Assembly (NCBI GenBank): GCA_963770865.1
Contig: CAVYRD010000008.1
Location: forward strand, 177,657 to 241,656
Length of the DNA: 64,000 bases
From: Miltoncostaea sp963770865
Lineage (GTDB): Bacteria > Actinomycetota > Thermoleophilia > Miltoncostaeales > Miltoncostaeaceae
Direction of reading: 5' to 3'
The translations under genes and the position numbers were made by a program. Below the pieces are notes generated by a model. It had not been told where the DNA came from and did not search any database. It worked only from the letters and a program-made list of their open reading frames with translations. Below, piece after piece: positions 51,329-58,820 of the stretch (positions within the stretch are counted from its first letter, which is position 1; each line of letters begins with the position of its first letter).

Positions 51329-51364
51329 CGCGTCCTGTAAATAACAGGGAAATAACAGGACGCG
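51329..51364. repeat. Perfect 10-bp inverted repeat
   Basis: CGCGTCCTGT (51329-51338) and ACAGGACGCG (51355-51364) flank AAATAACAGGGAAATA, which itself repeats the AAATAACAGG theme. It lies in the gene-free 51277-51765 interval between the IS gene and tetR, and could mark an element end. Nothing else is recognisable there. Confidence 0.55.
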
Positions 51365-51765
51365 GTGACCTGGAGTGCTCCCTTCGGCTGAGAGCGCACT
51401 AAAAGCGCCGTCGTCGACGGACGCGGATGCGCCAAGCCGCCACCGTCAGCCGGGCGACCGGCATCATCTCTTCGAAAACGCGTGCGAAGCGATCAGCGTC
51501 AGCCGGGGTGACGCAGATTGATTTACGCCGGCCCGTCAGCACGCTGCGCCAACGTGCGCACTGAGAAACGCGCGCACCAGGCGAGCATGCCAATTCCTAT
51601 GCGAGAATTCGTTACGTAGTCAATGACGCATTCGATACGCGTTCATCCTCCCTGCAACTCCGCCCATTGAACGGGGGCAAAGGAGTGGCTTGACATCCAT
51701 TGAAATATATTCAATGAATATTTTTCATCGAATATAAGCCGCACGGGCGGCAGGGATAAGGCCCC

Positions 51766-52355
51766 ATGTCACCCAGGCGCTACCGGCTGGAACGGCGGGC
51801 GGAAACGGCCGGAGAGACGCGCCGGCGGCTGGTCGACGGCCACCTTCGCGCTGCATGTCGAGCAGGGCATCTCCGCCACCACCATGAGCCACATCGCCGA
51901 GCGCGCCGGCGTCAGCGTCGGCACCGTCTACCATCACTTTCCGACCTACCAGGACGCGGTCGCGGCCTGCACGCGGCACGTGGACGAAAGCCTGCCGCTG
52001 CCGGCCGCCGACATCTTCGCCGGCCTCACGTCGATGGACGCGCGGGTGCGCCGGCTGGCGCAGGCGATCTTCGGCTTCTACCAGCGGCTGCCCGCATACG
52101 AGCGGGTGCGCGCCGAGCGCTGGGGCATGCCGCCGATCGAGGCCTATGCCGCGCGCGAGGACGACAACCGCCTGGCGCTGACCCGCGAGGCACTTGCGGC
52201 CGTTCCGGGTCGGCGCGCGGGTGCTGCAGGTGTGCGCCGCCCTCCTCGACGTCGCCGTCTACGGCGCGCTCACGCGCGCCGGCATGACGCCGGGTGAGGC
52301 CGCCGATGAAGTGTCCGCCGTCATCCTGGCGCGGCTGACGACGCCGGCGCGCTGA
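51766..52355 (+). CDS. TetR-family regulator, two frameshifts
   Basis: Starts MSPRRYRLERRAETAGETRR. After deleting one base near 51838 it continues LVDATFALHVEQGISATTMS and HIAERAGVSVGTVYHHFPTY, the TetR helix-turn-helix. The ligand domain follows (ARVRRLAQAIFGFYQRLPAY; YAAREDDNRLALTREALAA). Deleting one more base near 52203 (GCC[G]TTC) gives FRVGARVLQVCAALLDVAVY to the stop. Span 590 bases, 3n+2, as two insertions predict. The next gene, a metallo-hydrolase 65 bases downstream, is its likely target. Confidence 0.82.
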
Positions 52356-52419
52356 GCCGCGCCGCGGCAGCGACGGACGAAATCCAAACGACGAAATCCA
52401 AGCGGAGGGAGATCGAGCG

Positions 52420-53162
52420 ATGCAGACCAGAATCGACGAGATCGCCGCCGGCATCTATCGGCTGTCGGTGTACGTGCCCGAGATCGCGCCGCCGGCCGGC
52501 TTCACCTTCAATCATTTCCTCGTCCGCGCCGACGAGCCGATGCTGTTCCATTGCGGGCTGCGCGGCATGTTCCCGGCCTTGTCCGAGGCGGTCGGCGAGG
52601 CTCATCCCGATCGAGGCGCTGCGCTGGATCGGCTTCGGTCACGTCGAGGCCGACGAATGCGGCGCGATGAACGAATGGCTCGCGGCGGCGCCGCGCGCGC
52701 AGGTCGTGCACGGCGCGACCGCCTGCATGGTCTCGGTCAACGATCTCGCCGACCGGCCGCCGCGCACGCTGGCCGACGGCGAGGCGATCGATCTCGGCGG
52801 CAGGCGCGTGCGCTACATCGACACGCCGCACGTGCCGCATGGCTGGGAGGCCGGCGTGCTGTTCGAGGAGACGACCTCGCACCCTGCTGTGCGGCGACCT
52901 GTTCACCCATCTCGGCAACGGCGCGGCCGTCACCGACAAGGATATCGTCGGGCCCGCGATCGAGGCGGAACGGCTGTTCCACTACACCAGCCTCGGGCCA
53001 TCAACCGCGCCCAACATCCGCAAGCTCGCCGCGCTCGCGCCGCGCACGCTGGCGGTGATGCACGGCGCCTCGTATCACGGCAACGGCGGCCGCGCGCTGC
53101 ATGCGCTCGCCGATCACTATGACGCCGAACTCAGCGCCGCGATGCTGGCGCGCGCGGCGTGA
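52420..53162 (+). CDS. Metallo-beta-lactamase-fold protein, two frameshifts
   Basis: From the ATG at 52420: IDEIAAGIYRLSVYVPEIAP, FTFNHFLVRADEPMLFHCGL, then after repair near 52601 RLIPIEALRWIGFGHVEADE (the zinc motif HxExDE replaces HxHxDH), and after repair near 52878 TSTLLCGDLFTHLGNGAAVT (metal Asp). The C-terminal His is in RTLAVMHGASYHGNGG. HxExDE with a GD ligand marks the flavodiiron (FDP/ODP) type di-iron site. No flavodoxin domain is present, so it resembles oxygen-binding diiron proteins. Span 743 bases, 3n+2. Probably controlled by the TetR gene just upstream. Confidence 0.8.
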
Positions 53163-53338
53163 GGCTTGGCGAGCGCGTTGGGTCTCGCAAGGGCTCGACC
53201 CAACCTACGGAGGCGGCATAGCGCATCGGTCCCGGGCGCTGCGCAGCTAGCCAGCGGTGATGCGCCAGAGGGATCTTGCACCGCTGCGCAGGTCCGGATC
53301 AGCGCCGCACCGCTTCGAAGTTCTCGCGAAGGCAGCAT

Positions 53339-53370
53339 GGATCGCCGGGTCAAGCCCGGCGATGACAGTC
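53339..53370. repeat. REP-like palindrome
   Basis: GGATCGCCGGGTCAAGCCCG followed by GCGATGACAGTC: the GCCGGGTCAAGCCCGGC form common in Rhizobiales. It lies in the 330-base gap between the metallo-hydrolase gene and hemH, which otherwise holds no supported gene. Confidence 0.7.
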
Positions 53371-53491
53371 TTGGTCGTTGCGGCGCATCGGACAGCGGCA
53401 TCAGCTAGGACGTAGGTTGGGTCGAGTTCTTCACGAGACCCAACAGCTTTCGGCAGTATCAGATCAGCGCACGGTGCGTGCGGCGGCGGGC

Positions 53492-54559
53492 TCACACCCA
53501 GCCCTTGAGCTCGCGCACCGCGAGCTGGCGGATCACCTCCATCCCCGGCGCGCTGTCGTTGAGGCAGGGGATGGCGGCGAAATTCTTGCCGCCGTGGTGC
53601 TTGAAGATGTGCGGCGTTCTCGACCGCGATCTCCTCCAGCGTCTCCAGGCAGTCGGCGGAGAAGCCGGGCGTGATCACCGCGAGGTTCTTCACGCCCTCT
53701 TTGGCCAGCCGCTTGACGGTCTGGTCGGTCGCGGGCTCGAGCCATTGCGCGCGGCCGAAGCGCGACTGGAACGACAGCACCAGCTTGGTCTCGTCGAGCT
53801 CGAGCGCGGCGCGCAGCAGCCGCATGGTCTCCAGGCACTGGGTGTAATAGGGATCGCCCTTGTCGACATAGGCCTTCGGCACGCCGTGGAACGAGGCGAG
53901 GATGACGTCCGGCTTGAAATCGAGCCGCGCGATCTCCGCGCCGGTCGAGGACGCCAGCGCCTCGATATAGGCGGCGTCGTTGTAGTAGGGCGGCGCGATG
54001 CGCAGCGCCGGCTGGAAGCGCATGCGCTTCGAGCACGCGAAACACCTCGTCGCCCACCGTCGCCGTCGTCGCCGCGCAGTATTGCGGATAGAGCGGGATG
54101 ACGAGGATGCGCTCGCAGCCGCGCGCCACGAGATCGGCGAGCCGCGACGCGATCGAGGGATTGCCGTAGCGCATCGCCCAGTCGACCAGGAGGTTCGGCC
54201 CCAGCGGATCGAGCATGCGGCCGAGCTTTTCCGCCTGCGAGCGGGTGATGGTCTTGAGCGGGGATTCGTTGCTTCTCGTGATTCCAGATCTTGGCGTAAT
54301 CGCGCGCCTTGCGCCGCGGCCGGATCGGCAGGATGACGCCGTTGAGCACGAGCTGCCAGATGACGCCCTGGTTCTCGATCACGCGCGGATCGGAGAGGAA
54401 TTCCTTGAGATAGCGGCGCACCGACGCCGCATCGGCGCCGTCGGGGGTGCCGAGATTGACCAGCAGCACGCCGACCTTGCCGCCAGCGGCGGCGGGCGCG
54501 GGCCCGGGCGCATAGACGGGGACGGCGGTGGCGGCTGATATCGGCGCGGCGTCGTTCAT
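53492..54559 (-). CDS. hemH: Ferrochelatase, three frameshifts
   Basis: Inserts Fe(II) into protoporphyrin IX in the last step of haem synthesis. From the ATG at 54559: GGKVGVLLVNLGTPDGADAA, LKEFLSDPRVIENQGVIWQL, YAKIWNHEK. Further: MLDPLGPNLLVDWAMRYGNP, ILVIPLYPQYCAATTATVGD, RMRFQPALRIAPPYYNDAAY. The catalytic His is in VILASFHGVPKAYVDKGD; then QSRFGRAQWLEPATD and ITPGFSADCLETLEEIAVEN. Extra bases near 54275, 54027 and 53617 break it. The 1068-base span is 3n, as three insertions predict. An essential gene with every motif intact, so errors are likelier than decay. Confidence 0.9.
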
Positions 54560-54623
54560 CGCCCTAACATAGGCAATGGCGGCGGCGGTTGCACGCGTCG
54601 TCGCGCCTCATTTCATAGGCGAG

Positions 54624-55028
54624 CTAATAAACGAGACGGCGCAAGGGCAACGCTGCTCTGGAATTAAATTCTGCAAGCGTCAGTGACCCCTGCTTCTTGG
54701 TGTCTGCGGCCTTAAACCGTTGTTCCACAATCGCCAGGTATTCGTCTTTGCTCAGGGTGCCGTCCTTATCAGGGTCGGCGGCCGCGAAGTCCTTACGACT
54801 CAGTCGCAACCGACCCACTTCCCTTCTGGTGAGCGTGCCGGTGCGATTGCGATCCAGTGCGTCGAACTTGGCCGCCGCCGCTTTCTTGATCTCGTCGAGA
54901 TCAACCTTGCCGTCGCCATTGCTGTCGATCGCCTGGAACGAGGCACCTCTGGCGGCGAGGGCTGGGCTGCTGACGCCGAGCAGCACGGTCGTGGCAACAT
55001 ATCCAATGGCGGCGCGCCTTGATAGCAT
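54624..55028 (-). CDS. Secreted four-EF-hand protein
   Basis: A 134-residue protein with an N-terminal signal (AIGYVATTVLLGVSSPALA) and four EF-hand loops: DSNGDGKVDLDE, DRNRTGTLTRRE, DPDKDGTLSKDE and DTKKQGSLTLAE. Loops 1 and 3 have the full calcium ligand set; loops 2 and 4 are weaker. A periplasmic calcium sensor or buffer is likely. It precedes hemH on the same strand by 64 bases, though no functional link is evident. Confidence 0.82.
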   Translation of the reverse strand: MLSRRAAIGYVATTVLLGVSSPALAARGASFQAIDSNGDGKVDLDEIKKAAAAKFDALDRNRTGTLTRREVGRLRLSRKDFAAADPDKDGTLSKDEYLAIVEQRFKAADTKKQGSLTLAEFNSRAALPLRRLVY

Positions 55029-55197
55029 ACGTTAACTCCCAAATCGGTCGGCACACGAAGGACGGCAACTTGAGCAACAGTAGGCCGAGGCGGACGTCTG
55101 GTTGTCAACACCATCTTCCCCCGCTGCCGCGGTCCATCAGCAAATGGACTCCGACGAGCCGGGGGCGGTTCAAACAGCACTGATCGGAAGGTTTCCC

Positions 55198-55776
55198 ATG
55201 AGCAAGTCTCCGCTGACACTCCAAATGCCGTCACCACCGGACCCGGTCCCGGTCGTCCTCAACCCTGGGACAACGGCATTGCTCATATTCGACGTGATCG
55301 ATCACATTTGCGCGCATCGACCACAGTGCAAGGAGCAAATGGTGCCGGCGATCGCTGCACTGCTGGCGCGGGCACGGAAAGATGGCGCCACCGTCGTGTA
55401 CGGGACTCGAGCGGCAAACATGGCAACATGGCTGCCGGAGGTTTCGCCCGCGCCCGGCGACATCAAGATTGAAAATCATGCTCAGGACAGATTCTACAAT
55501 ACCGATCTCGACCAGGCGCTAAAGGCCAAAGGGATTACAACTCTCATTCTGACTGGCTGGAAGATGAGCGGCTCGGTCACCTATACGTCGGTCGGAGCGA
55601 CGCTGCGAGGCTACACCGTCGTTGTGCCCATCGACGCGACCTTAGACGCAACGGAGTACGAAATCGTCATCGGGCAGTTCCAGATTCTGAATCAGAACAG
55701 CGCGAATGCGACCAACGAGCCTTTAAAGAACAGAGCCTCGACCCTCAGCCGCACCGATTTGATCACCTTCAAATAG
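55198..55776 (+). CDS. Isochorismatase-like protein lacking the catalytic cysteine
   Basis: From the ATG at 55198 (MSKSPLTLQMPS) 192 residues with the isochorismatase/nicotinamidase fold: TALLIFDVIDHIC (first Asp), ALLARARKDGATVVYGTR, and GITTLILTGWKMSGSVTYTS, then GATLRGYTVVVPIDATLDAT. The usual nucleophile motif T-x-x-C at the end of the helix is SGSVTYTS here, so the Cys is absent and ordinary cysteine-hydrolase activity is unlikely. It may bind a ligand or act by another mechanism. A longer start at 55102 is possible. Divergent from the EF-hand gene. Confidence 0.75.
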   Translation: MSKSPLTLQMPSPPDPVPVVLNPGTTALLIFDVIDHICAHRPQCKEQMVPAIAALLARARKDGATVVYGTRAANMATWLPEVSPAPGDIKIENHAQDRFYNTDLDQALKAKGITTLILTGWKMSGSVTYTSVGATLRGYTVVVPIDATLDATEYEIVIGQFQILNQNSANATNEPLKNRASTLSRTDLITFK

Positions 55777-55872
55777 CGTTGCGGTTCCACTGGGCTTGAA
55801 GATCGTCGGCGAAGGCGGCACCATCCCGCGACATCCACTGCTGTCATTCCGGGGCGCGCCACATCCTCCGCT

Positions 55873-55973
55873 GTCATTCCGCGGCGCCGCGAAGCGGCGA
55901 GCCCGGAATCTATATTCACCGACCGTGATTATGGATTCCGGGCTCCCTCGCTATGCTCGGGCCCCGGAATGAC
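55873..55973 (-). repeat. REPIN-like 101-bp element, copy 1
   Basis: Two inverted arms, each starting at GTCATTCCG- and ending -CCCGGAAT type sequence, separated by about 25 bases. Its left arm is the reverse complement of the right arm of the copy at 58603-58703, so the two copies lie in opposite orientation. Same length (101 bases). Paired REP arms of this kind are called REPINs. Confidence 0.8.
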
Positions 55974-56064
55974 AGCGGTGATGTGGCACGCCCAAAATGA
56001 CAGCGGAGATGGAGCGGAACGGTGACTCATGTGGGCTACACACACGGTCGGCCCCCTCTCCCAC

Positions 56065-56130
56065 CCGAACTCGGGTTTACCCGAGTTCGGCACTTTGAGC
56101 GGGCCGAAGTCGGATATATCCGACTTCGGC
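56065..56130. repeat. Two perfect adjacent palindromes
   Basis: CCGAACTCGGGT-TT-ACCCGAGTTCGG (56065-56090) and a 28-base exact palindrome beginning GCCGAAGTCGGATATATCCG (56103-56130). Flanking CTCTCCCACC and GGGAGAGGGG can pair as an outer stem, so the whole can form a cruciform. A CTCACCCC...GGGGAGAGGG hairpin follows to about 56218. This intergenic class is common in Bradyrhizobium-like genomes. Confidence 0.75.
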
Positions 56131-56238
56131 TGGGAGAGGGGTGGGGTGAGGGGTTACGGTCTTTCCATAGGCTTCGACCCCCCTCACCCCAGCCCTCTCC
56201 CCGTTGGGGAGAGGGAGCGCACCGAGGGTGCCGGTCGT

Positions 56239-56310
56239 CTTCCTGAAGCCTCAGCCATTCCTGAAGCCTCAGGCATTCCTGAAGCCCAGGCATTCCTGAA
56301 GCCACAGCCG
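56239..56310 (+). repeat. Four tandem copies of an 18-bp unit
   Basis: The unit CATTCCTGAAGCCTCAGG recurs four times with small changes (CTTCCTGAAGCCTCAGC..., CATTCCTGAAGCCTCAGG, CATTCCTGAAGCCCAGG, CATTCCTGAAGCCACAGCC). It lies just downstream of the tandem DUF1428 gene. Likely a short variable-number repeat. Confidence 0.75.
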
Positions 56311-56336
56311 ACGCTGCAGCCAGCCACGGCCGTTGC

Positions 56337-57056
56337 TCAGGCGTCGACGATCGGCATGAAGCCGCCGTAGATCATGCGCTTGCCGTCGAACGGCATGTTG
56401 GCGTGGTCCGGCTTCATCCGCTCGTCCTGCATGATCTTCGGCCAGGCCGCGTCGTGCACCTGCTTCGACGGCCATTCGATCCAGGAGTAGACGATCTTCT
56501 CGTCGCCCGTGGCCTTCACCGCGCCCTTGAAGTCGGTGACCTTGCCGTCGGGCACGTCGTCGCCCCACGCCTCGACCACCCGCGTGGCGCCGTATTCCTT
56601 GAACACCGCCGCGGCCTTGGCGGCCATGGCGCGGTAGGCATCCTTGTTGGCGGCCGGCACCGGCACCAGGAAGCCGTCGGCATAGCCCATGTTGCCGCCG
56701 GCGCCCTCTTCGATGATGGGCGCGAAACCGCCGAAGATCATGCGCTGGCCGTCGAACGGCATGTTCGCGCCCATCTGCTTCATGCGCGGATCGCTCATCA
56801 TTTTCTTGTTCGCCGCGTCGCGCGCCGCCTTGTCGGGATATTCGAACCAGGAGAGCACGACGACTTCATCCGGCTTGGCTTTCACCGCGCCCTTGAAGTC
56901 GGTGAGCTTGCCGTCGGGCACGTTGTCGCCCCAGGCCTCGACCATGCGCCTCGCGCCGAACTCCTTGAACATCGGCGCGGCGTCGGCGGCGTGCTTGCGA
57001 TAGGCTTCCTTGTTCGCGGCCGGAACCGCGACGACAAATCCTTCCACATAGCTCAT
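56337..57056 (-). CDS. Tandem DUF1428 fusion protein
   Basis: A 239-residue protein made of two DUF1428 (YdjA-like dimeric alpha-beta barrel) units in tandem: unit 1 from about 1 (YVEGFVVAVPAANKEAYRKH) and unit 2 from about 124 (YADGFLVPVPAANKDAYRAM). Both have ARRMVEAWGDNVPDGKLTDF or ATRVVEAWGDDVPDGKVTDF, and end DPRMKQMGANMPFDGQRMIF or DERMKPDHANMPFDGKRMIY. Most family members are single-unit and dimerise, so the fusion makes a built-in dimer. Function unknown. Last gene of the arsR-AHSA1, SnoaL-like, DUF1428 series. Confidence 0.85.
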   Translation of the reverse strand: MSYVEGFVVAVPAANKEAYRKHAADAAPMFKEFGARRMVEAWGDNVPDGKLTDFKGAVKAKPDEVVVLSWFEYPDKAARDAANKKMMSDPRMKQMGANMPFDGQRMIFGGFAPIIEEGAGGNMGYADGFLVPVPAANKDAYRAMAAKAAAVFKEYGATRVVEAWGDDVPDGKVTDFKGAVKATGDEKIVYSWIEWPSKQVHDAAWPKIMQDERMKPDHANMPFDGKRMIYGGFMPIVDA

Positions 57057-57129
57057 GGCTTCTCTCCTCGTTGGGTTGGCGATGATTGGATCGGCGGCGT
57101 GGCGCGAGCGGCCGGTCAAGGCGGCCAGG

Positions 57130-57588
57130 TCAAGGCGTCAGGTCGACCGCCGCCTTGAACGAGCCGTCCATGTAGAACGGCACCGACGTGTGCTCGTGCG
57201 TGACCTTCCAGGCGCCGCCGATCTTGCGAAAGCCGAGCGTCAGGCGAATCCACACGCTGGTTTCGCTGCCGTCCGTGCGCTTGCCATGGATGCGATTGAA
57301 ACCGTGGGCGAAGGCGACGTCGCCGCCGGTCTCGATCTTGAGATCCCGCAGCTCGCTTCCGACCGGTCCGCTGAATGTTGCGAACCAGCCTTGCAGATTG
57401 TCGCGAATGGTCCTGCGCCCGCCATGCTGCAGCGGCGGCGCGAGGTCGAAGTTGCGCACGTCGTCGGCGTAGTCGGCGACCGCCGCGTCGGCGTCGCGTA
57501 CCTGCACCGCTTGCGTCCACGCGTGGATCATGCGCTTGAGCTCGTCGGCGTCGCCGCCTTTGGACTTGAGGGCCGTTACGTTGGTCAT
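57130..57588 (-). CDS. SnoaL-like / DUF4440-type protein
   Basis: A 152-residue NTF2-fold protein from the ATG at 57588 with a GGAG-type site. Family features: MIHAWTQAVQVRDADAAVAD, DVRNFDLAPPLQHGG, NLQGWFATFSGPVGSEL and IRLTLGFRKIGGAWKVTHEH (the terminal HEHxSxP motif). Ligand or substrate unknown. Second gene of a three-gene series whose first encodes an ArsR-AHSA1 protein; the shared context suggests a solvent/metabolite-response role. Confidence 0.82.
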   Translation of the reverse strand: MTNVTALKSKGGDADELKRMIHAWTQAVQVRDADAAVADYADDVRNFDLAPPLQHGGRRTIRDNLQGWFATFSGPVGSELRDLKIETGGDVAFAHGFNRIHGKRTDGSETSVWIRLTLGFRKIGGAWKVTHEHTSVPFYMDGSFKAAVDLTP

Positions 57589-57647
57589 CCTGGCTCTCCT
57601 TCGTTGGGGCGCCCCCGCTCCCAATCGTTTCTCGGCACGGCCGGATG

Positions 57648-58445
57648 TCAGCCGAAATAACGTTCGAGCCGGTCGAGCGTTCCGGTCCATCCGCCTTCGT
57701 GCCGGTCGCGCGCGGCCTGGTCGAAGAACTGCTCGTGCGTCAGCGTCAGCAACGTCGCCGCGCCGTCCGGCTTCAACGCGACCGTGACGAGCGACTCGCG
57801 CTCCGGCGTCGAGCGCCACGCCCAGGTGAACACCAGCCGCTGGTCCGGCGTCACCTCGCGGTAGACGCCGCCGACCTCATGGTGCTCGCCGTTCGCGGTG
57901 CTGAAGCGGATGCGGAAGCGGCCGCCGACGCGGACATCAAGCTCGGCGCTGGACGATCCGGCGACGGTGTCGGCCGGTCCGAACCAGTGCACTAGCTTTT
58001 CCGGGTCCGTCCAGGCGGCGAAGACTTTCGACGGCGGCGCATTGAGACGACGTTTGAGGGTGAGGCTGGGCTTTTCGACGGGCCTGGCTTGGGACAGATT
58101 TGGGTCGGGCAGACATGCATCCTCCTCGACGAACGCGGCGAGCCGGTCGAGCTGTGTCGACCAGAAGCGCTGGTAGCGGTTGAGCCATTCCATGGCCTGC
58201 TCCATGGGAGCGGCGGACAATCGGCACGCGACGGTGCGGCCGGTCTTCGCGCGGGTGATCAGGCCGGCATCGGACAGCACGTCGAGATGCTTCATGATGG
58301 CGGGCAGCGACACCGGAAACGGCCGCGCCAGCTCGCTGACCGATACCGAGTCATGCTCGCCCAGCCGCGCCAGCAGCGCCCGGCGCGTCGGATCGGCCAA
58401 CGCCGCGAAGGTGCGATCCAGGCGGCTCGTTTGATACTTAACCAT
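57648..58445 (-). CDS. ArsR-type HTH fused to AHSA1/SRPBCC domain
   Basis: A 265-residue protein: an ArsR winged helix at 1-95 (LDRTFAALADPTRRALLARL; SVSELARPFPVSLPAIMKHL; DVLSDAGLITRAKTGRTVAC) fused to an SRPBCC/AHSA1 domain at about 125-265 (LTLKRRLNAPPSKVFAAWTD; VHWFGPADTV; GGVYREVTPDQRLVFTWAW; HEGGWTGTLDRLERYFG). In most genomes these are two adjacent genes; here they are one. The SRPBCC pocket would sense a hydrophobic ligand and the HTH would act on the palindrome over the start codon. Operon with the two downstream genes. Confidence 0.9.
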   Translation of the reverse strand: MVKYQTSRLDRTFAALADPTRRALLARLGEHDSVSVSELARPFPVSLPAIMKHLDVLSDAGLITRAKTGRTVACRLSAAPMEQAMEWLNRYQRFWSTQLDRLAAFVEEDACLPDPNLSQARPVEKPSLTLKRRLNAPPSKVFAAWTDPEKLVHWFGPADTVAGSSSAELDVRVGGRFRIRFSTANGEHHEVGGVYREVTPDQRLVFTWAWRSTPERESLVTVALKPDGAATLLTLTHEQFFDQAARDRHEGGWTGTLDRLERYFG

Positions 58446-58458
58446 GTGGTAAAGTATC
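58433..58458. promoter_or_regulatory. Palindromic operator over the arsR-AHSA1 start codon
   Basis: GATACTT (58433-58439) and AAGTATC (58452-58458) form outer inverted arms, with ACCATGTGGT (58441-58450) as an inner palindrome. The start codon of the fusion protein lies inside it. ArsR-type regulators bind such sites and repress their own operon. Confidence 0.6.
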
Positions 58459-58602
58459 TGGCGCCAGACCGCCCGCTGTCAAGTCCGCACTCTCCGCTGT
58501 CGGTAGGGTGGGCACGGCGCGCCACCCGGCGTTCCCGCGTGGGCAAAATCGCGCACGCGCTGTGCCCACGCGTCAATCACAGCAGGCGATTTTACCCCAG
58601 CC

Positions 58603-58703
58603 GTCATTCCGGGGCCCGAGCGAAGTGAGGGCGCCCGGAATCCATAACCACCGCCTCGGATTATGGATTCCGGGCTCGCCGCTTCGCGGCGCCCCGGAAT
58701 GAC
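58603..58703 (+). repeat. REPIN-like 101-bp element, copy 2
   Basis: The same two-arm element as at 55873-55973 but in the opposite orientation, of the same length. Left arm GTCATTCCGGGGCCCGAGCG; right arm ends GCGCCCCGGAATGAC. The copies frame the arsR-AHSA1/SnoaL/DUF1428 operon. Confidence 0.8.
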
Positions 58704-58820
58704 AACGGGAGGAGGCGCGCCCGACGCAGCGGGACCTGGGCCCGCCATGACGGAACCTTTAGTTCAGCGCGGGCGGAAAATGCGCTAAGCACGCAGCCGC
58801 ATTCTCCGGTGTGGATCCCC

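Noticed and set aside
51399..51593. A 64-codon minus-strand frame between the IS gene and tetR
   Set aside because: Arg-rich, without a ribosome-binding site or recognisable motif.
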